From a virus: a DNA stretch of 46,779 bases. A program made the position numbers and the translations under genes. Shown piece by piece: positions 25,801 through 32,826 of this stretch (position 1 is its first letter; every line of letters begins with the position of its first letter). The notes beneath the pieces were generated by a model that saw nothing but the letters and a program-made list of their open reading frames with translations, did no database searches and was not told the origin of the DNA. The DNA lies in IMG/VR virus record IMGVR_UViG_3300030109_004767, positions 1 through 46,779 of that record, one strand, 5' to 3'.

Positions 25801-27090
25801 TTGAAAATTACCAATGGCAAGAACATTGTAGAAGTGAAGAACATCAAGACCTCAATAAGGAAGATTAGGGTAGACGGCAAAGAGCTATCTGAAACATATA
25901 GCCCCCCATACCTCTTAGATAGCGAGGGCGTTCGCTTACGAGTAGCTGGCACAAAAATAGAGGCGGCAACAACATCTCTAGTGTTCAAGAATGTAGATTC
26001 AGATAGTATTTCTGATCTGGGTATTGACACAGAAACAGGCATACTGTTGGGACAATACGGTTTCATAGGTGTCAGAACATCCGATGCAGCTCTAATGATG
26101 CTTGATGATGCAGGGCCTGAGCTCACAGGATTCAACGTCACACCAACCAACGCCTTGGTAGCTAATGACCGTGATATCTCAGCCACTCTAAAAGCGCATC
26201 CTTCTCTAAGAATCATCAATGACCACTCTAGGACTTATGTTGCTAGAAAGACTCGTGGGATAGGCATAATGGAAGTTATTAGAAACTTGTCGCAGCTGGA
26301 TGGAAAGCAGTTAGTCAACGAGAAGAACGGTGGCCTCATCTATGGTTCTAGTGTATTCAACAACAGGGGCAACAAAATCGGTATGGGCAGTGCGGCCAAG
26401 GAAGTAGGCATTAGTAAAATGATTGATTCGCCGAATGAAGTTGTCGTAGTAGGTGACGAACTAGCGTTGAACGAAAGGGTGTATGTGGCAATCAGCGATC
26501 CAGAGAGAATGAAAATAGAAGCAGGTGCAGGAGCCACCAGCAATCTAACAAAGATTCTCAGGCAGGACATCCCCGGTTTGAAAACCAAACAAGAAGCTGT
26601 AAAGCTAGCCAAGTCAATATTGGCTAGAACAGAAAACAGGTCGCCCGTTATATCGGTTAGAGGAGCTTTGAAAATGACATCTGTTAATCCGGGCGAGATG
26701 GTATCAGTGGACTTGCCAATTCATGGTTTGCGCGGTGAGTTTGCTGTTTTCGAGGCCGAACATGATTTCAGTACGTTACAAAGCAACTTCGTTATAGCTC
26801 AATATGACAAGGGGATCGAAGGTATATTGTCAGACTTACAAGCGTTCACGGCCAATACCTCACCTGCCGACGAATCTGCATCCGATATCTTTGATGTGGC
26901 CGAGCTATCCACCTCTGGGGCTATACGAATACAGGCCGTCCACCGAGTACAAATTCGTTCAGTAAATAACCGTGGCTTCATTATCGGTGCGAAAGAAGCA
27001 AAAGGAATGGGTAAAATCGGAGTACGGACAGGGAACAAGCGGAGCTTACCTATTGGGCAGTCGAAATCAAGATATTATGTGGTGAAATAA
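19840..27090 (+). CDS. Giant baseplate hub / tail-tip protein (hub-like C-terminus)
   Basis: This 2416-residue protein starts at ATG 19840, overlapping the previous stop, with a G-rich AAGGGGGG about 8 bases upstream; the earlier TTG at 19816 is less likely. About residues 1850 to 2340 look like a phage baseplate hub (gp27/gpD/Tal type). A beta-barrel (PLKITNGKNIVEVKNIKTSI) is followed by the signature of a second barrel: VRNLSQLDGKQLVNEKNGG-like text, KTKQEAVKLAKSILARTENR, then ISVRGALKMTSVNPGEMVSV. The first 1800 residues are an unusual extension with no recognised domain except a Gly/Thr-rich insert at about nucleotides 24118-24640. The hub would close the tube and hold fibres. The C-terminus is basic (GVRTGNKRSLPIGQSKSRYY). 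No lysozyme or peptidase motif was recognised. Confidence 0.65.
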   Translation: MTRFEKQIYPAKVQPLAGASGYPASGFFAMHITYPDTDYDHDITTWQYAANSNSWKQGLTVLVRTNIATASAPAEAQNVIVVDLKAQDAAGPGDYNLGTEEATRYIAAKINSRKVKQVAPGGTRYLRARYVRMSGRPTYSGAATIMIDANTLRLQFDGGYRNGFPSDLPTTGTISYTDGDHTNLTLNYTNITPARFGPTRINNFINSSNSLSDLTITETLTSSITQASGTNDVLSSATFTIAGEPPKHTIVLTWEQRTPNSAGGYWAEANGGPIVQGLGQSVPTWFLTAKGMDGGNMGLPSTGYDSKGCTAVAHSSGHGYVRFSVEGLNSCDLPDIPPPDYTVTSPSLRGVTKVDSDTTGSSNIKMAGLEYGTKLSTTSGDKFHTSHGYQATAATASNIVKHSNDELTNISYVGDFVAQGLKYDNTKYAPRPIFSAKSLNSTTKVRGLQISNENMVFDDLETKDDQGNVLTLFGGSPWGVVIRDYKLQNTREDPVTGEEVTGPSTTDGRLTPNMEIQLPDPSEIPGGVFVRTGHDRVQAWSNMTWGLGGMAAPDPRKPGIAEASNAASQFDTHDRMLVFHVQRLLHPDLSTKHGLTPHTTPGAVPSGSTRLFSAHRVTDHAERGSVLTQTNNGNPSGNAYPHHRIRFGRQGHSFVTPTGHRGTPAAMRRQLHRSHGSSYSLLFEAETEHKHTLFGSGKSTSTNTVFELDTLDTKAQTGYDHSTGSFASDGIPLDEIKGFRLPDVKTTYGSVTPRDDLDYLVAPGQEHTKTFGVGHQVRRGAPSENASFSVAGPTRLTFANALPSATRYNTASEVNINGILLGDYLLGGGSPMPVLAYAGSSAYFVSGREEGVSVTRIATEIATTPPLLCHDPEYLNLGARTEAGGGITAANADLALLKATNTGTGAKPDAFLCNWLAEYNHPAFFGTVREHYLTFRYREAGMPRSLNYPPVRGLYLRNHSNPTTTAQAENAEAIERIYVNQWLQNYGYNGLNAGGHGNTDGLRSANAVLMGHTTVRESQGTLRLLKQYENIRYSRGEGIGDGINPERTGGAIYYDNDSDSVSFTKYVTVLDSMVAYDMSRRMPIRAYGVRTASDALDMLAGDPNEGTNTLGVYGKGRFDGGIHDSVQKIPNATTHGATWFFDNDYSGVERSVPIGLVMSSHTAEASPFSSTVRRSNLPSNSSESPIGIGSTLGLQSGGMTLPTSMPAGLWENEFIEAPLKARPHNKGSDPFIDLYQYTGSNNYSQSQSRSAVVRSNTFGVSGTFYHLRGNALHANASALDHSAMRPLAASNGEKKTHYPTTGWGEATYNSSTNATKTVKAIPLSEISDHRQVQSRTEPRLGLIIDTENERLNNKTMEYQVIGTKAASLNSDLAVGQHYPITPSWVNKTKLEKDGFTLDGGAGSTVTHSNEYVAPTWSPDSDDAKGMGGAAISGITLTGAGTGYSDGNLTATGGGGSNFAGTYLIARQVASVTLNNLKFNPAETTNYRVVITTNTVSSIQATQAIVTFTVNGQLVATGHSVASAGANFLSTHTQSLEYQNQDGLGNWITVTPNGGSITVNLTTTGVVKVITMTNGGSGYTSEPTIVFQNAGSNATVSVSLPTTDEEPRVHANTHALDSWAVRGSADLPPWGGVYLLRKTYLNRTEEGSMSTEIFGASGNAMPSHPRRKSVDYIVRPVRPLKLYGFASSLLQDGWTHGPRCKTTNTDNVAYQPFTRDSRYGMFEANVDEGLGNSSFVGSPEGAFVIDYPDANEYDVVYHLIPTASMLQFFKSDAARKSPDGTFNSEIEARYSQSLHPGGGEPLHQSQVRYKTDGSGIGGDFAKQGLEDEVTHTTHKSMMRLFPHFEVKSHYTAGSTFIVLDDASILPSSGKLFISGVSGAFTYSAKSGNKLTQSANAITGHTTVGDLVGKTLYFTDVNTPSSINDFRSLTLPYPTIPTLVDNTLVMAKIESDSWRRYDTTTDTVKETTLSYRGLLEYDPSDFIMLSQQPLKITNGKNIVEVKNIKTSIRKIRVDGKELSETYSPPYLLDSEGVRLRVAGTKIEAATTSLVFKNVDSDSISDLGIDTETGILLGQYGFIGVRTSDAALMMLDDAGPELTGFNVTPTNALVANDRDISATLKAHPSLRIINDHSRTYVARKTRGIGIMEVIRNLSQLDGKQLVNEKNGGLIYGSSVFNNRGNKIGMGSAAKEVGISKMIDSPNEVVVVGDELALNERVYVAISDPERMKIEAGAGATSNLTKILRQDIPGLKTKQEAVKLAKSILARTENRSPVISVRGALKMTSVNPGEMVSVDLPIHGLRGEFAVFEAEHDFSTLQSNFVIAQYDKGIEGILSDLQAFTANTSPADESASDIFDVAELSTSGAIRIQAVHRVQIRSVNNRGFIIGAKEAKGMGKIGVRTGNKRSLPIGQSKSRYYVVK

Positions 27091-27431
27091 TGCCGGTGTT
27101 AGATACTTTGAAATCCGCTTTGACAGATCATCTGTCTACTTTGATAACTAAAATGACTCTTGGTTCGGCAGGTGGCGACTCTTCTAGTAGAGACGGAGGA
27201 GCTGGCAATCCCCAGATTACCGTAGACCCTAATGTCAGGAGAATAGATGACAGGACAATATCGGTGTCTGCTATGTTTAACACACAGCAAACAGCATCTC
27301 AGACTATCAAAGAGCTAGTCTTACACGGTGACACCGCTCTTGACTCACCAGCATACCGTGCAACATTCATGCCTATATCTAAAGACGCAACCAATGAAAT
27401 CAAAGTAGACGTATTGCTGGAGGTGAGATAA
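27090..27431 (+). CDS. Small baseplate-associated protein
   Basis: This 113-residue protein overlaps both neighbours by one base (TAATG at each end). It has an N-terminal helix (MPVLDTLKSALTDHLSTLITKM), a Gly/Ser loop, then beta-strands (DDRTISVSAMFNTQQTASQTIKELVLHG ... AYRATFMPISKDATNEIKVDVLLEV). This layout, in which a small domain describes a change in a value, an increase in order and a closing strand, resembles short proteins placed between hub and fibre genes in many tailed phages. Those proteins link fibres to the baseplate. That parallel is by pattern only. Its gene for the next protein has a perfect GGAGGTGA at 27419-27426 inside this gene's end. Confidence 0.5.
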   Translation: MPVLDTLKSALTDHLSTLITKMTLGSAGGDSSSRDGGAGNPQITVDPNVRRIDDRTISVSAMFNTQQTASQTIKELVLHGDTALDSPAYRATFMPISKDATNEIKVDVLLEVR

Positions 27432-28600
27432 TGGCGGGTTTGGGACAGGGACATGAGTCTGCAAATCAATCATATCAGACCGACGGATTGAGAGACACGG
27501 ATGTATTGACTAGCTCTACATTGACAAACTTCAACGAAAGAGGTCTGATGAACGGAGTTATACCCGTGTCTGTGAACAACTATCACTCTTCAAACTCAAA
27601 CAGATTATCGTCAACAGCGGGTAATTGTGCTGTTTCTAGCACGGGAAACCCGGTTCAAAGTGTCGTTATCGCCGCAGGTACTGTGCTATTAGACGGCATG
27701 TTCTACGAAGTCAGCAGTACGACTCTCGATATCAGCAGTAACAGTAACACTGGAAAGTTCCCATATAACAGCTCTGCATTGCCGACTCTTACTTCTACCA
27801 ATCATGAAAGGATAATGTTGGTTTATCTCGATCCGACACTGGCTGGATTCATCGGGCTTACATACGGTTCCGAAATAGACACTTCCGGTGGTTCTTACCC
27901 TCAAAGCCCTACAGGTCATTTAGCAAAACACACTATTGTTCTAGCTTCATGCAGATTAACTAAGACAGGCTCGAACGTGATAGTAAGTTCTGTGGATGAC
28001 AAGAGAGTATTCATTCGTCCGGGGCCGATGCCGTTGTCGTCCCTGTCTAATCATTCTTCCAACGGTAGCAACCCGGCAAATGATTTCATTGCTGGCTCTC
28101 AAGCAGGAACTCTTCCAGTAACCGACCTTGGATTTTTGTTTGCCAGAGACCCAGCTGGGCTTTCCGGTTCACCCAATGGCACCGGACAAACACACTTGTT
28201 CTTTCAATCAGATCAAGGATTAGGAGAAACAGCTGGAGGTGGCGGTGCGTATCAGATAACTCCCGTTCATCGGACTTCTAAGAAGATATTTACATGGGAC
28301 CCCTCTTCAAGTAAAACCATTACCTTCGGGACTGATATACTGTTCAAGCCCCTTCAGTCTCAAGATCAGTCAGACATATACCTGATCGAGATATTCTCAT
28401 TCGATGTTAGCGATACGGGGTCGTTAAAGCATGGCGATGGTGTCTTGATACAGGGGCCACAAGGAGGAGGTGGCACTCCAGTTGGAGAGTTTTATGTCAA
28501 TACCAATGGTACGGCTATCACAATCCCTGCTCACGCTGGCTACAATACTGGAGGGGCTGATAGGATTCTCTTGACGTACACCCATGCGGGGCATGCCTGA
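27431..28600 (+). CDS. Putative tail fibre / baseplate spike protein
   Basis: This 389-residue protein starts at ATG 27431 with a perfect GGAGGTGA (27419-27426) 4 bases upstream, one of the strongest ribosome-binding sites in the window, so it is probably made in quantity. It is beta-rich with short repeats of small residues. An N-terminal region (about 1-200: SVVIAAGTVLLDGMFYEVSSTTLDI ... ERIMLVYLDPTLAGFIGLTYG) resembles fibre or baseplate wedge proteins that contain a value-and-limit beta-domain. A C-terminal region (QSDIYLIEIFSFDVSDTGSLKHGDG ... ITIPAHAGYNTGGADRILLTYTHAG) is also beta-sandwich-like. It follows the hub gene and a small linker gene, as expected for a second receptor-binding fibre. 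No family is recognised. Confidence 0.5.
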   Translation: MAGLGQGHESANQSYQTDGLRDTDVLTSSTLTNFNERGLMNGVIPVSVNNYHSSNSNRLSSTAGNCAVSSTGNPVQSVVIAAGTVLLDGMFYEVSSTTLDISSNSNTGKFPYNSSALPTLTSTNHERIMLVYLDPTLAGFIGLTYGSEIDTSGGSYPQSPTGHLAKHTIVLASCRLTKTGSNVIVSSVDDKRVFIRPGPMPLSSLSNHSSNGSNPANDFIAGSQAGTLPVTDLGFLFARDPAGLSGSPNGTGQTHLFFQSDQGLGETAGGGGAYQITPVHRTSKKIFTWDPSSSKTITFGTDILFKPLQSQDQSDIYLIEIFSFDVSDTGSLKHGDGVLIQGPQGGGGTPVGEFYVNTNGTAITIPAHAGYNTGGADRILLTYTHAGHA

Positions 28601-28809
28601 TGCTATCTGGCCGAAGTAGAGCAAAGGCTTTTCGAGACAAGATCAGTCAGGACTGCCCGGACTGTGGAAATAGAGTTCTAGCTATCCGTATCAACGGTTT
28701 CTATGCGGGCTCAAGAGACAGAATATTTCTATGGGAATGTCCTATCTGTGAGTCCGTTTGGAAGAAGACAAGACCAAAACTCCTTAGAGAATTGTCCGAT
28801 GATGTGTAA
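28600..28809 (+). CDS. Zinc-ribbon protein
   Basis: This 69-residue protein overlaps the preceding stop (TGATG). It has two CxxC knuckles: CPDCGNRV at about residues 19-26 and ECPICESVW at about 46-54, separated by a short beta-hairpin (AIRINGFYAGSRDRIFLW). That is a classical single zinc ribbon. The N-terminus (MLSGRSRAKAFRDKIS) and the C-terminal stretch (KKTRPKLLREL) are basic, so it may bind nucleic acid or a protein. It sits between baseplate genes and the methyltransferase-like gene, with only 2 bases to the latter's start, so it may be a partner of that protein. Function unknown. Confidence 0.65.
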   Translation: MLSGRSRAKAFRDKISQDCPDCGNRVLAIRINGFYAGSRDRIFLWECPICESVWKKTRPKLLRELSDDV

Positions 28810-28811
28810 AT

Positions 28812-30722
28812 ATGAGCGTAGCCTTTGATGAATCATGGGGTATGGTCAAGAACGAGGAGAAAGCCAAATTCCAAGGTTACTCGAAGAACACCGTGAGTGG
28901 AAGAGCTGAGCGAGCTGGAAAGGCTAGAGCTTGGAATCAATCGCGGAAGGTGAAGCGTGGAAGGACACGTAGAAGGTACGCTCGAAACAAGAGCAGGGGC
29001 AATGTCAGACCCAAGATGAGAAGACAGCTTGGAGCTGGTGGTTCAAGGGCCGAGGTATCAAAGGATGCAGCGGACATTAATGCCATGGTCGATGCAGCTT
29101 CGATCAATGAGCTCGTGGAGAAGGCATCCGAAGAAGCTCTTACTACCCTTTCGTTGGGAAGGATACCACAGAGAAGTGCAATAGGGATGCTGGCTCAGAG
29201 CATGCCAATGACTAATTTGCTTGCAGGTGATAAAGACCGTTTGGATGTGATGGAATATTTCGCAGGTGCCGGAGCTCAGCCCTATACCGTCGGTGGCCTC
29301 AAGGTTGACCCTTTACGAAGAGGACACAATGTCTTGGCCACGGATATAGGGTCGAAGCTCGTCGGTGCTAAGAAAGACCGCATGGAAGGTGGCGGTTGGG
29401 ATTGGGAAGAAGATATCCAGAGGTACACTCCCAAAGAGTGGGCTGATAAGGCGGAGGCAAAGCTCGGCGGCAGATTGCCCGATGTGCTATTCGCAGCTCC
29501 TACGTGCGTTGACATGTCTATCTCAGGGATCGGCGGTAAATGGAAACCACCACCCGGATACGGGACAGGTTCAAAATTAGAGGCGTATGAAGCTAGAAGA
29601 GATAACGAACCTCCTTCTTGGATGGGTGAGTCCACTAAGGACAGACCGTTTGGAAATTGGGAGATGGGTCCAAAAAACAAAGGAACCGCTAAGTATTTCA
29701 AACAGGTATTCGATATCATCAGTGAGTTTTCAAGAAGAAACCCAGATATGTTTTCTCTTGTTGAGAACCCTGTCGGTATGTCTCCATTCATGCCCTTCAC
29801 ATATAATCCAGATTTGCCAGATATGGCAGTAACTAGCATGGCATCATACACTAATCCTATGGCTGGCGCATATGGAATCCCTCAGAATGTTGATCCTAAC
29901 AATCCTATGTTGACCGACCCCTTGGAAACTTCTAGTTTCTATGATATGCAGACAGACGAAGAAAAGGCCCGCAGAGCGAGAACCGGGGAAATATTAGGAA
30001 AACCATTGAAGAGAACCGTTCTCTATGGTAATTTTCCTCCCGGCTTTGAACCCCGACCAAGAGTGGGGCAAATATCGGCAGAGCCAGAATCAACACCTAC
30101 GGACAAAGCCATGAGACGTGGCGGCGTGAAGTTTAGTGACTTCTCAATGAATCCCGGTTTGAGACAGGACAGGATTGTGCCACAGGCATACGTGGAGGCA
30201 GTCGCCAACGAAGGACTGAGGTCATTATCAGATAATGCGATGAGGACGAATCAACTTAGCATACAGCCCACGGAATCACTCATGGCCAGTCGTCAGATGA
30301 CTGGGAATCCAGAAGCTAAATGGAAGAAAGGAGGAAGTATGCTGAGCGGGGTTGGTTTTTCATACGCACCCGGAAAGTCTCAAAGAGGTGTTCAACAGAC
30401 TAAGGGCTTCAAATATTTCGATCCACATCTGCAACGCATAGTGGAAGTTTCAGATTATCATGGAAAGTCAATTCTCCCCAGCCAACTAGGTGCTGATTTC
30501 ATGAGAGCTTCAGAAGCAAAACTAGGAGTCCTGCCACCCGTTCAGCCCGACACCGAGTTTCACCTGAACAACCCCAATATAGCTCTACGAGAGTTCAGAG
30601 AAAGAGGGGGCATGACTTTTGATGACTATATGAGAATGGCACCCAGAGCTGCAAAACATGCTTTGGGGTTACAAGACGAATACAACTATGACTTGAGAAC
30701 AGGAGCTCGCAGAGTAGCTTAA
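28812..30722 (+). CDS. Cytosine-C5 DNA methyltransferase-like protein with basic N-terminal extension
   Basis: This 636-residue protein has a Rossmann-type methyltransferase core from about residue 145. Motif I is EYFAGAG (148-154), followed by a GHNVLATDIG strand (171-180) and motif IV-like PDVLFAAPTC (223-232). Motif VI-like SLVENPVG (315-322) has the ENP form known in phage C5-methyltransferase-like proteins. A C-terminal part of the core reads KPLKRTVLYGNFPPGF (398-412). C232 is the candidate catalytic cysteine, but the usual Pro before it is Thr. The first 130 or so residues are an added region; residues 38-72 are strongly basic (VKRGRTRRRYARNK). The C-terminus (about 420-636) is unassigned. 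It may methylate viral DNA, or be a virion-packaged protein given its place in the tail operon. The family is likely; activity is unproven. Confidence 0.6.
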   Translation: MSVAFDESWGMVKNEEKAKFQGYSKNTVSGRAERAGKARAWNQSRKVKRGRTRRRYARNKSRGNVRPKMRRQLGAGGSRAEVSKDAADINAMVDAASINELVEKASEEALTTLSLGRIPQRSAIGMLAQSMPMTNLLAGDKDRLDVMEYFAGAGAQPYTVGGLKVDPLRRGHNVLATDIGSKLVGAKKDRMEGGGWDWEEDIQRYTPKEWADKAEAKLGGRLPDVLFAAPTCVDMSISGIGGKWKPPPGYGTGSKLEAYEARRDNEPPSWMGESTKDRPFGNWEMGPKNKGTAKYFKQVFDIISEFSRRNPDMFSLVENPVGMSPFMPFTYNPDLPDMAVTSMASYTNPMAGAYGIPQNVDPNNPMLTDPLETSSFYDMQTDEEKARRARTGEILGKPLKRTVLYGNFPPGFEPRPRVGQISAEPESTPTDKAMRRGGVKFSDFSMNPGLRQDRIVPQAYVEAVANEGLRSLSDNAMRTNQLSIQPTESLMASRQMTGNPEAKWKKGGSMLSGVGFSYAPGKSQRGVQQTKGFKYFDPHLQRIVEVSDYHGKSILPSQLGADFMRASEAKLGVLPPVQPDTEFHLNNPNIALREFRERGGMTFDDYMRMAPRAAKHALGLQDEYNYDLRTGARRVA

Positions 30723-30808
30723 TCACAGTTAGGACATCGATGACGCCGATCATGGCGATGCGAGGCCACTTTTCCGCCACACCACCTACACATGTTGTTG
30801 TTTCTCAT
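30719..30808 (-). CDS. Cysteine-rich mini-protein 2 (zinc-finger-like, 29 residues)
   Basis: This is a 29-codon ORF with two CxxC pairs, MCRWCGGK near the start and RCPNCD at the end, with a His-rich linker (SHRHDRRHR). Its ATG overlaps the stop of the upstream mini-ORF (TGATG), suggesting translational coupling. Its own stop overlaps the last 4 bases of the methyltransferase-like gene on the other strand. The motif density makes chance unlikely for so short an ORF. It probably binds one zinc; the function is unknown. Confidence 0.5.
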   Translation of the reverse strand: MRNNNMCRWCGGKVASHRHDRRHRCPNCD

Positions 30809-30894
30809 CAGTACACCCTCTTACATATCCTACAGGACTTCTCGCCTCGGACTCTTCCATGCTTGTAACAACACAACAAATCACTCTTCTTCAC
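30808..30894 (-). CDS. Cysteine-rich mini-protein 1 (28 residues)
   Basis: This short ORF starts at a GTG (30892-30894) inside the end of the winged-helix gene and encodes about 28 residues with LLCCYKHG and SCRICKRVY. A CC..H pair and a CxxC could together bind one zinc. The stop codon overlaps the ATG of the next mini-ORF. I did not see a strong ribosome-binding site, so translation may depend on termination of the upstream gene. Function unknown. Confidence 0.4.
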   Translation of the reverse strand: MKKSDLLCCYKHGRVRGEKSCRICKRVY

Positions 30895-31141
30895 CTGCAA
30901 GCCCCCACACAAGCATATCATAACGGCCACTCGTAGATTGAGAAACTCGTATCGTCTCGACTACTATGAAACGGGGGTCTTTTGCTAGCACATTGGTCAT
31001 GCTATTCATGGTAGTGCCTTGTCTATTTACCCGGTTAAAATAATCGAGGAGCTCGCGCGACGACTTCGGACCGACCTCTCCAAGATGCTTGACGAGTTTT
31101 TCCCTTAGTCGTTTTGTTCTGTTAGACCTATATTTCGGCAT
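30881..31141 (-). CDS. Winged-helix DNA-binding protein
   Basis: This 86-residue protein has a basic N-terminus ([20 protein letters not shown]) and a winged-helix pattern: helix 1 LREKLVKHLGEVG, helix 2 SSRELLDYFNRVN, recognition-like helix TTMNSMTNVLAKDPRF, then wing strands FIVVETIRVSQ and YDMLVWGL. It probably acts as a small transcription regulator. Its ATG overlaps the thermosome stop codon (TAATG), so the two are co-translated; it could control the thermosome operon itself or the convergent late genes. The alternative is a small structural winged-helix domain with a role in replication. Confidence 0.7.
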   Translation of the reverse strand: MPKYRSNRTKRLREKLVKHLGEVGPKSSRELLDYFNRVNRQGTTMNSMTNVLAKDPRFIVVETIRVSQSTSGRYDMLVWGLAGEEE

Positions 31142-32760
31142 TACATCCCACCCATCGGAGGTCCGGTGGGGGTGCTCATGCCCATTGACAATACATCATC
31201 AATACGCAGAATGGATATTGCAGCCTCTGTAGAGGACTTAATCGCATTCGTTACTACTCTGCTAGGTTCAAGGACTTGCTGATCAACCATATCCCTTACT
31301 TTGCCATCTCTTCCTATTCCGTAGATAGGCAGAGCTGGTGTTATGGTTATCTGGCTTCGCATCTCTATCATCGCATCCACTGGATCGACACCAGCGTTCT
31401 CAGCTAGGGTCCTTGGGATGCTTTCAAGGGCCTGAGCAAAAGCGTCTATCGCCATCTGCTCGCGCCCCCCGATACCATCTGCATAATCCTTGAGTGCCCT
31501 ACTCAAGTAGGCGTAAGAGGCCCCACCGCCAGCTAGATACTCGCCATCCTCATACGCCACAGACACGACTCCGATGCAGTCCTCAAAGGCTCTCTCCAGC
31601 TCTTCTGCTGTGTGAGAGCTAACTCCTCTGAGCACTACTGTGACGGGACTTTTCTCTCCCCCGCCTCCAGAGACGTGAATGCAATGGTGTTCTCCATACT
31701 GAACGAGTCTAGCGGTTCCCTCTCCCAAGTCTCCCTCTTTCATATCCTTAAGTGAATTGACTAAGTTAGCCCCTGTTGTCTTTCTGACTAGCTCTAGGTC
31801 GGAAGGCGATACTCTTTCTACTGCGATGATCCTTTCTCGTGAGAGATAGTGGCTGGCCAAATCGTCAATGGCTCCTTTGACTAGCACTACAGCTGCTCCC
31901 GATGCTTTGATAGAATCTACCATTTCCTTAATCGCCTCTTCCTCTTTCGCTAGAAATGCTTCCATGGATGCAGGGTCAGATATCGACAGCTGTGCGTCCT
32001 GCTTCATCTCCTTGACTTCAAGCTCCGAGGTTAAGCAGAGCACAGGCCCAGCTATTGCAGGTGGCATCTGTGAATGTGCAGGGTCTTTCTCGATCAGACA
32101 CCCGTCCAGTAATTCGGAATCGCTGAATGAAGCACCGGCGAATGTTAGTATTTTGACATCGTCCAACTCCACTCTAGTCTCAGTAGACGCCTTGGTTACT
32201 GCGTCAATAGCTAACTGAGCGATTAACCCGACCTCAGTCTCCGCCGACTTTCCTGTTAGTGAAGTAACACCGACAGGCATTAACATAGAATCTACGTCTA
32301 GTGCCGAATCTACTCTTTTTGCGACATCGTCCATCTGAGTCTTGAGCAAATCCAATGCCTTCTTAGACGCGGCTCTGAATCCTTTACAGATAGTAGTAGG
32401 ATGAATCCCTTTTGCTATGAGAAGCTCACTCTCAGCCAGTAAAGCTCCAGCTATGATCACAGAGCTAGTCGTTCCATCATAAGTGGCTTCCTCTTGGTTC
32501 TCGGCTACGGATATCATTAGATTACCGGCTGGGTGTTGACAATCAATCTCTCTCAGTATAGTAGCTCCGTCATTCGTGATTACAACCTGCTTGCCTTCTC
32601 CTGATACAAGCATTTTGTCACTGCCACTGGGTCCTAGTGTTGAGCGAACCGCCTCGGCCACTGCTTTCGCCGCCGCTATGTTACTTCTCTGTGCAGACTT
32701 TCCTTGGTTGCTGTCTATGTTGTTATTCAATATGTAAATCGGCTGTCCCTCTTGGCTCAT
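31141..32760 (-). CDS. Thermosome (group II chaperonin) subunit
   Basis: This 539-residue ATP-dependent folding machine subunit is recognisable over its full length. In order: LGPSG (42-46, usually LGPKG), NDGATIL (63-69), [11 protein letters not shown] (95-105), [10 protein letters not shown], the apical and intermediate domains, [11 protein letters not shown], and the equatorial C-terminal half [38 protein letters not shown]. It ends in the PPMGGM tail typical of thermosomes. The ATP-loop residue before DGTT is Tyr instead of Gly, and LRGG is LRGV. ATG 32760 gives a normal N-terminus; a GTG at 32787 would add nine residues. The 66-base leader holds inverted repeats. It is coupled to a winged-helix gene. 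Viral thermosomes are, as I recall, known from magroviruses; it may form homo-rings or join host rings. Confidence 0.95.
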   Translation of the reverse strand: MSQEGQPIYILNNNIDSNQGKSAQRSNIAAAKAVAEAVRSTLGPSGSDKMLVSGEGKQVVITNDGATILREIDCQHPAGNLMISVAENQEEATYDGTTSSVIIAGALLAESELLIAKGIHPTTICKGFRAASKKALDLLKTQMDDVAKRVDSALDVDSMLMPVGVTSLTGKSAETEVGLIAQLAIDAVTKASTETRVELDDVKILTFAGASFSDSELLDGCLIEKDPAHSQMPPAIAGPVLCLTSELEVKEMKQDAQLSISDPASMEAFLAKEEEAIKEMVDSIKASGAAVVLVKGAIDDLASHYLSRERIIAVERVSPSDLELVRKTTGANLVNSLKDMKEGDLGEGTARLVQYGEHHCIHVSGGGGEKSPVTVVLRGVSSHTAEELERAFEDCIGVVSVAYEDGEYLAGGGASYAYLSRALKDYADGIGGREQMAIDAFAQALESIPRTLAENAGVDPVDAMIEMRSQITITPALPIYGIGRDGKVRDMVDQQVLEPSRVVTNAIKSSTEAAISILRIDDVLSMGMSTPTGPPMGGM

Positions 32761-32775
32761 ACAGCTCAGGGCGTA

Positions 32776-32818
32776 CCTGACTGACACTTAAGGTCTCACT
32801 CTCGACAGGACTGTCAGG
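32776..32818 (-). promoter_or_regulatory. Inverted repeats upstream of the thermosome gene
   Basis: In the 66 bases upstream of the thermosome ATG there is a perfect 5-bp inverted repeat GACAG-GA-CTGTC (32804-32815). A wider pair CCTGAC (32776-32781) / GTCAGG (32813-32818) also occurs. This could be an operator for a regulator such as the downstream winged-helix protein. No clear TATA box is seen. Confidence 0.4.
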
Positions 32819-32826
32819 ATTGATAT

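Noticed and set aside
30595-30780. 61-residue minus-strand ORF over the end of the methyltransferase-like gene
   Set aside because: Overlaps most of the mini-ORF with the CxxC pairs and the methyltransferase end; composition is not protein-like.
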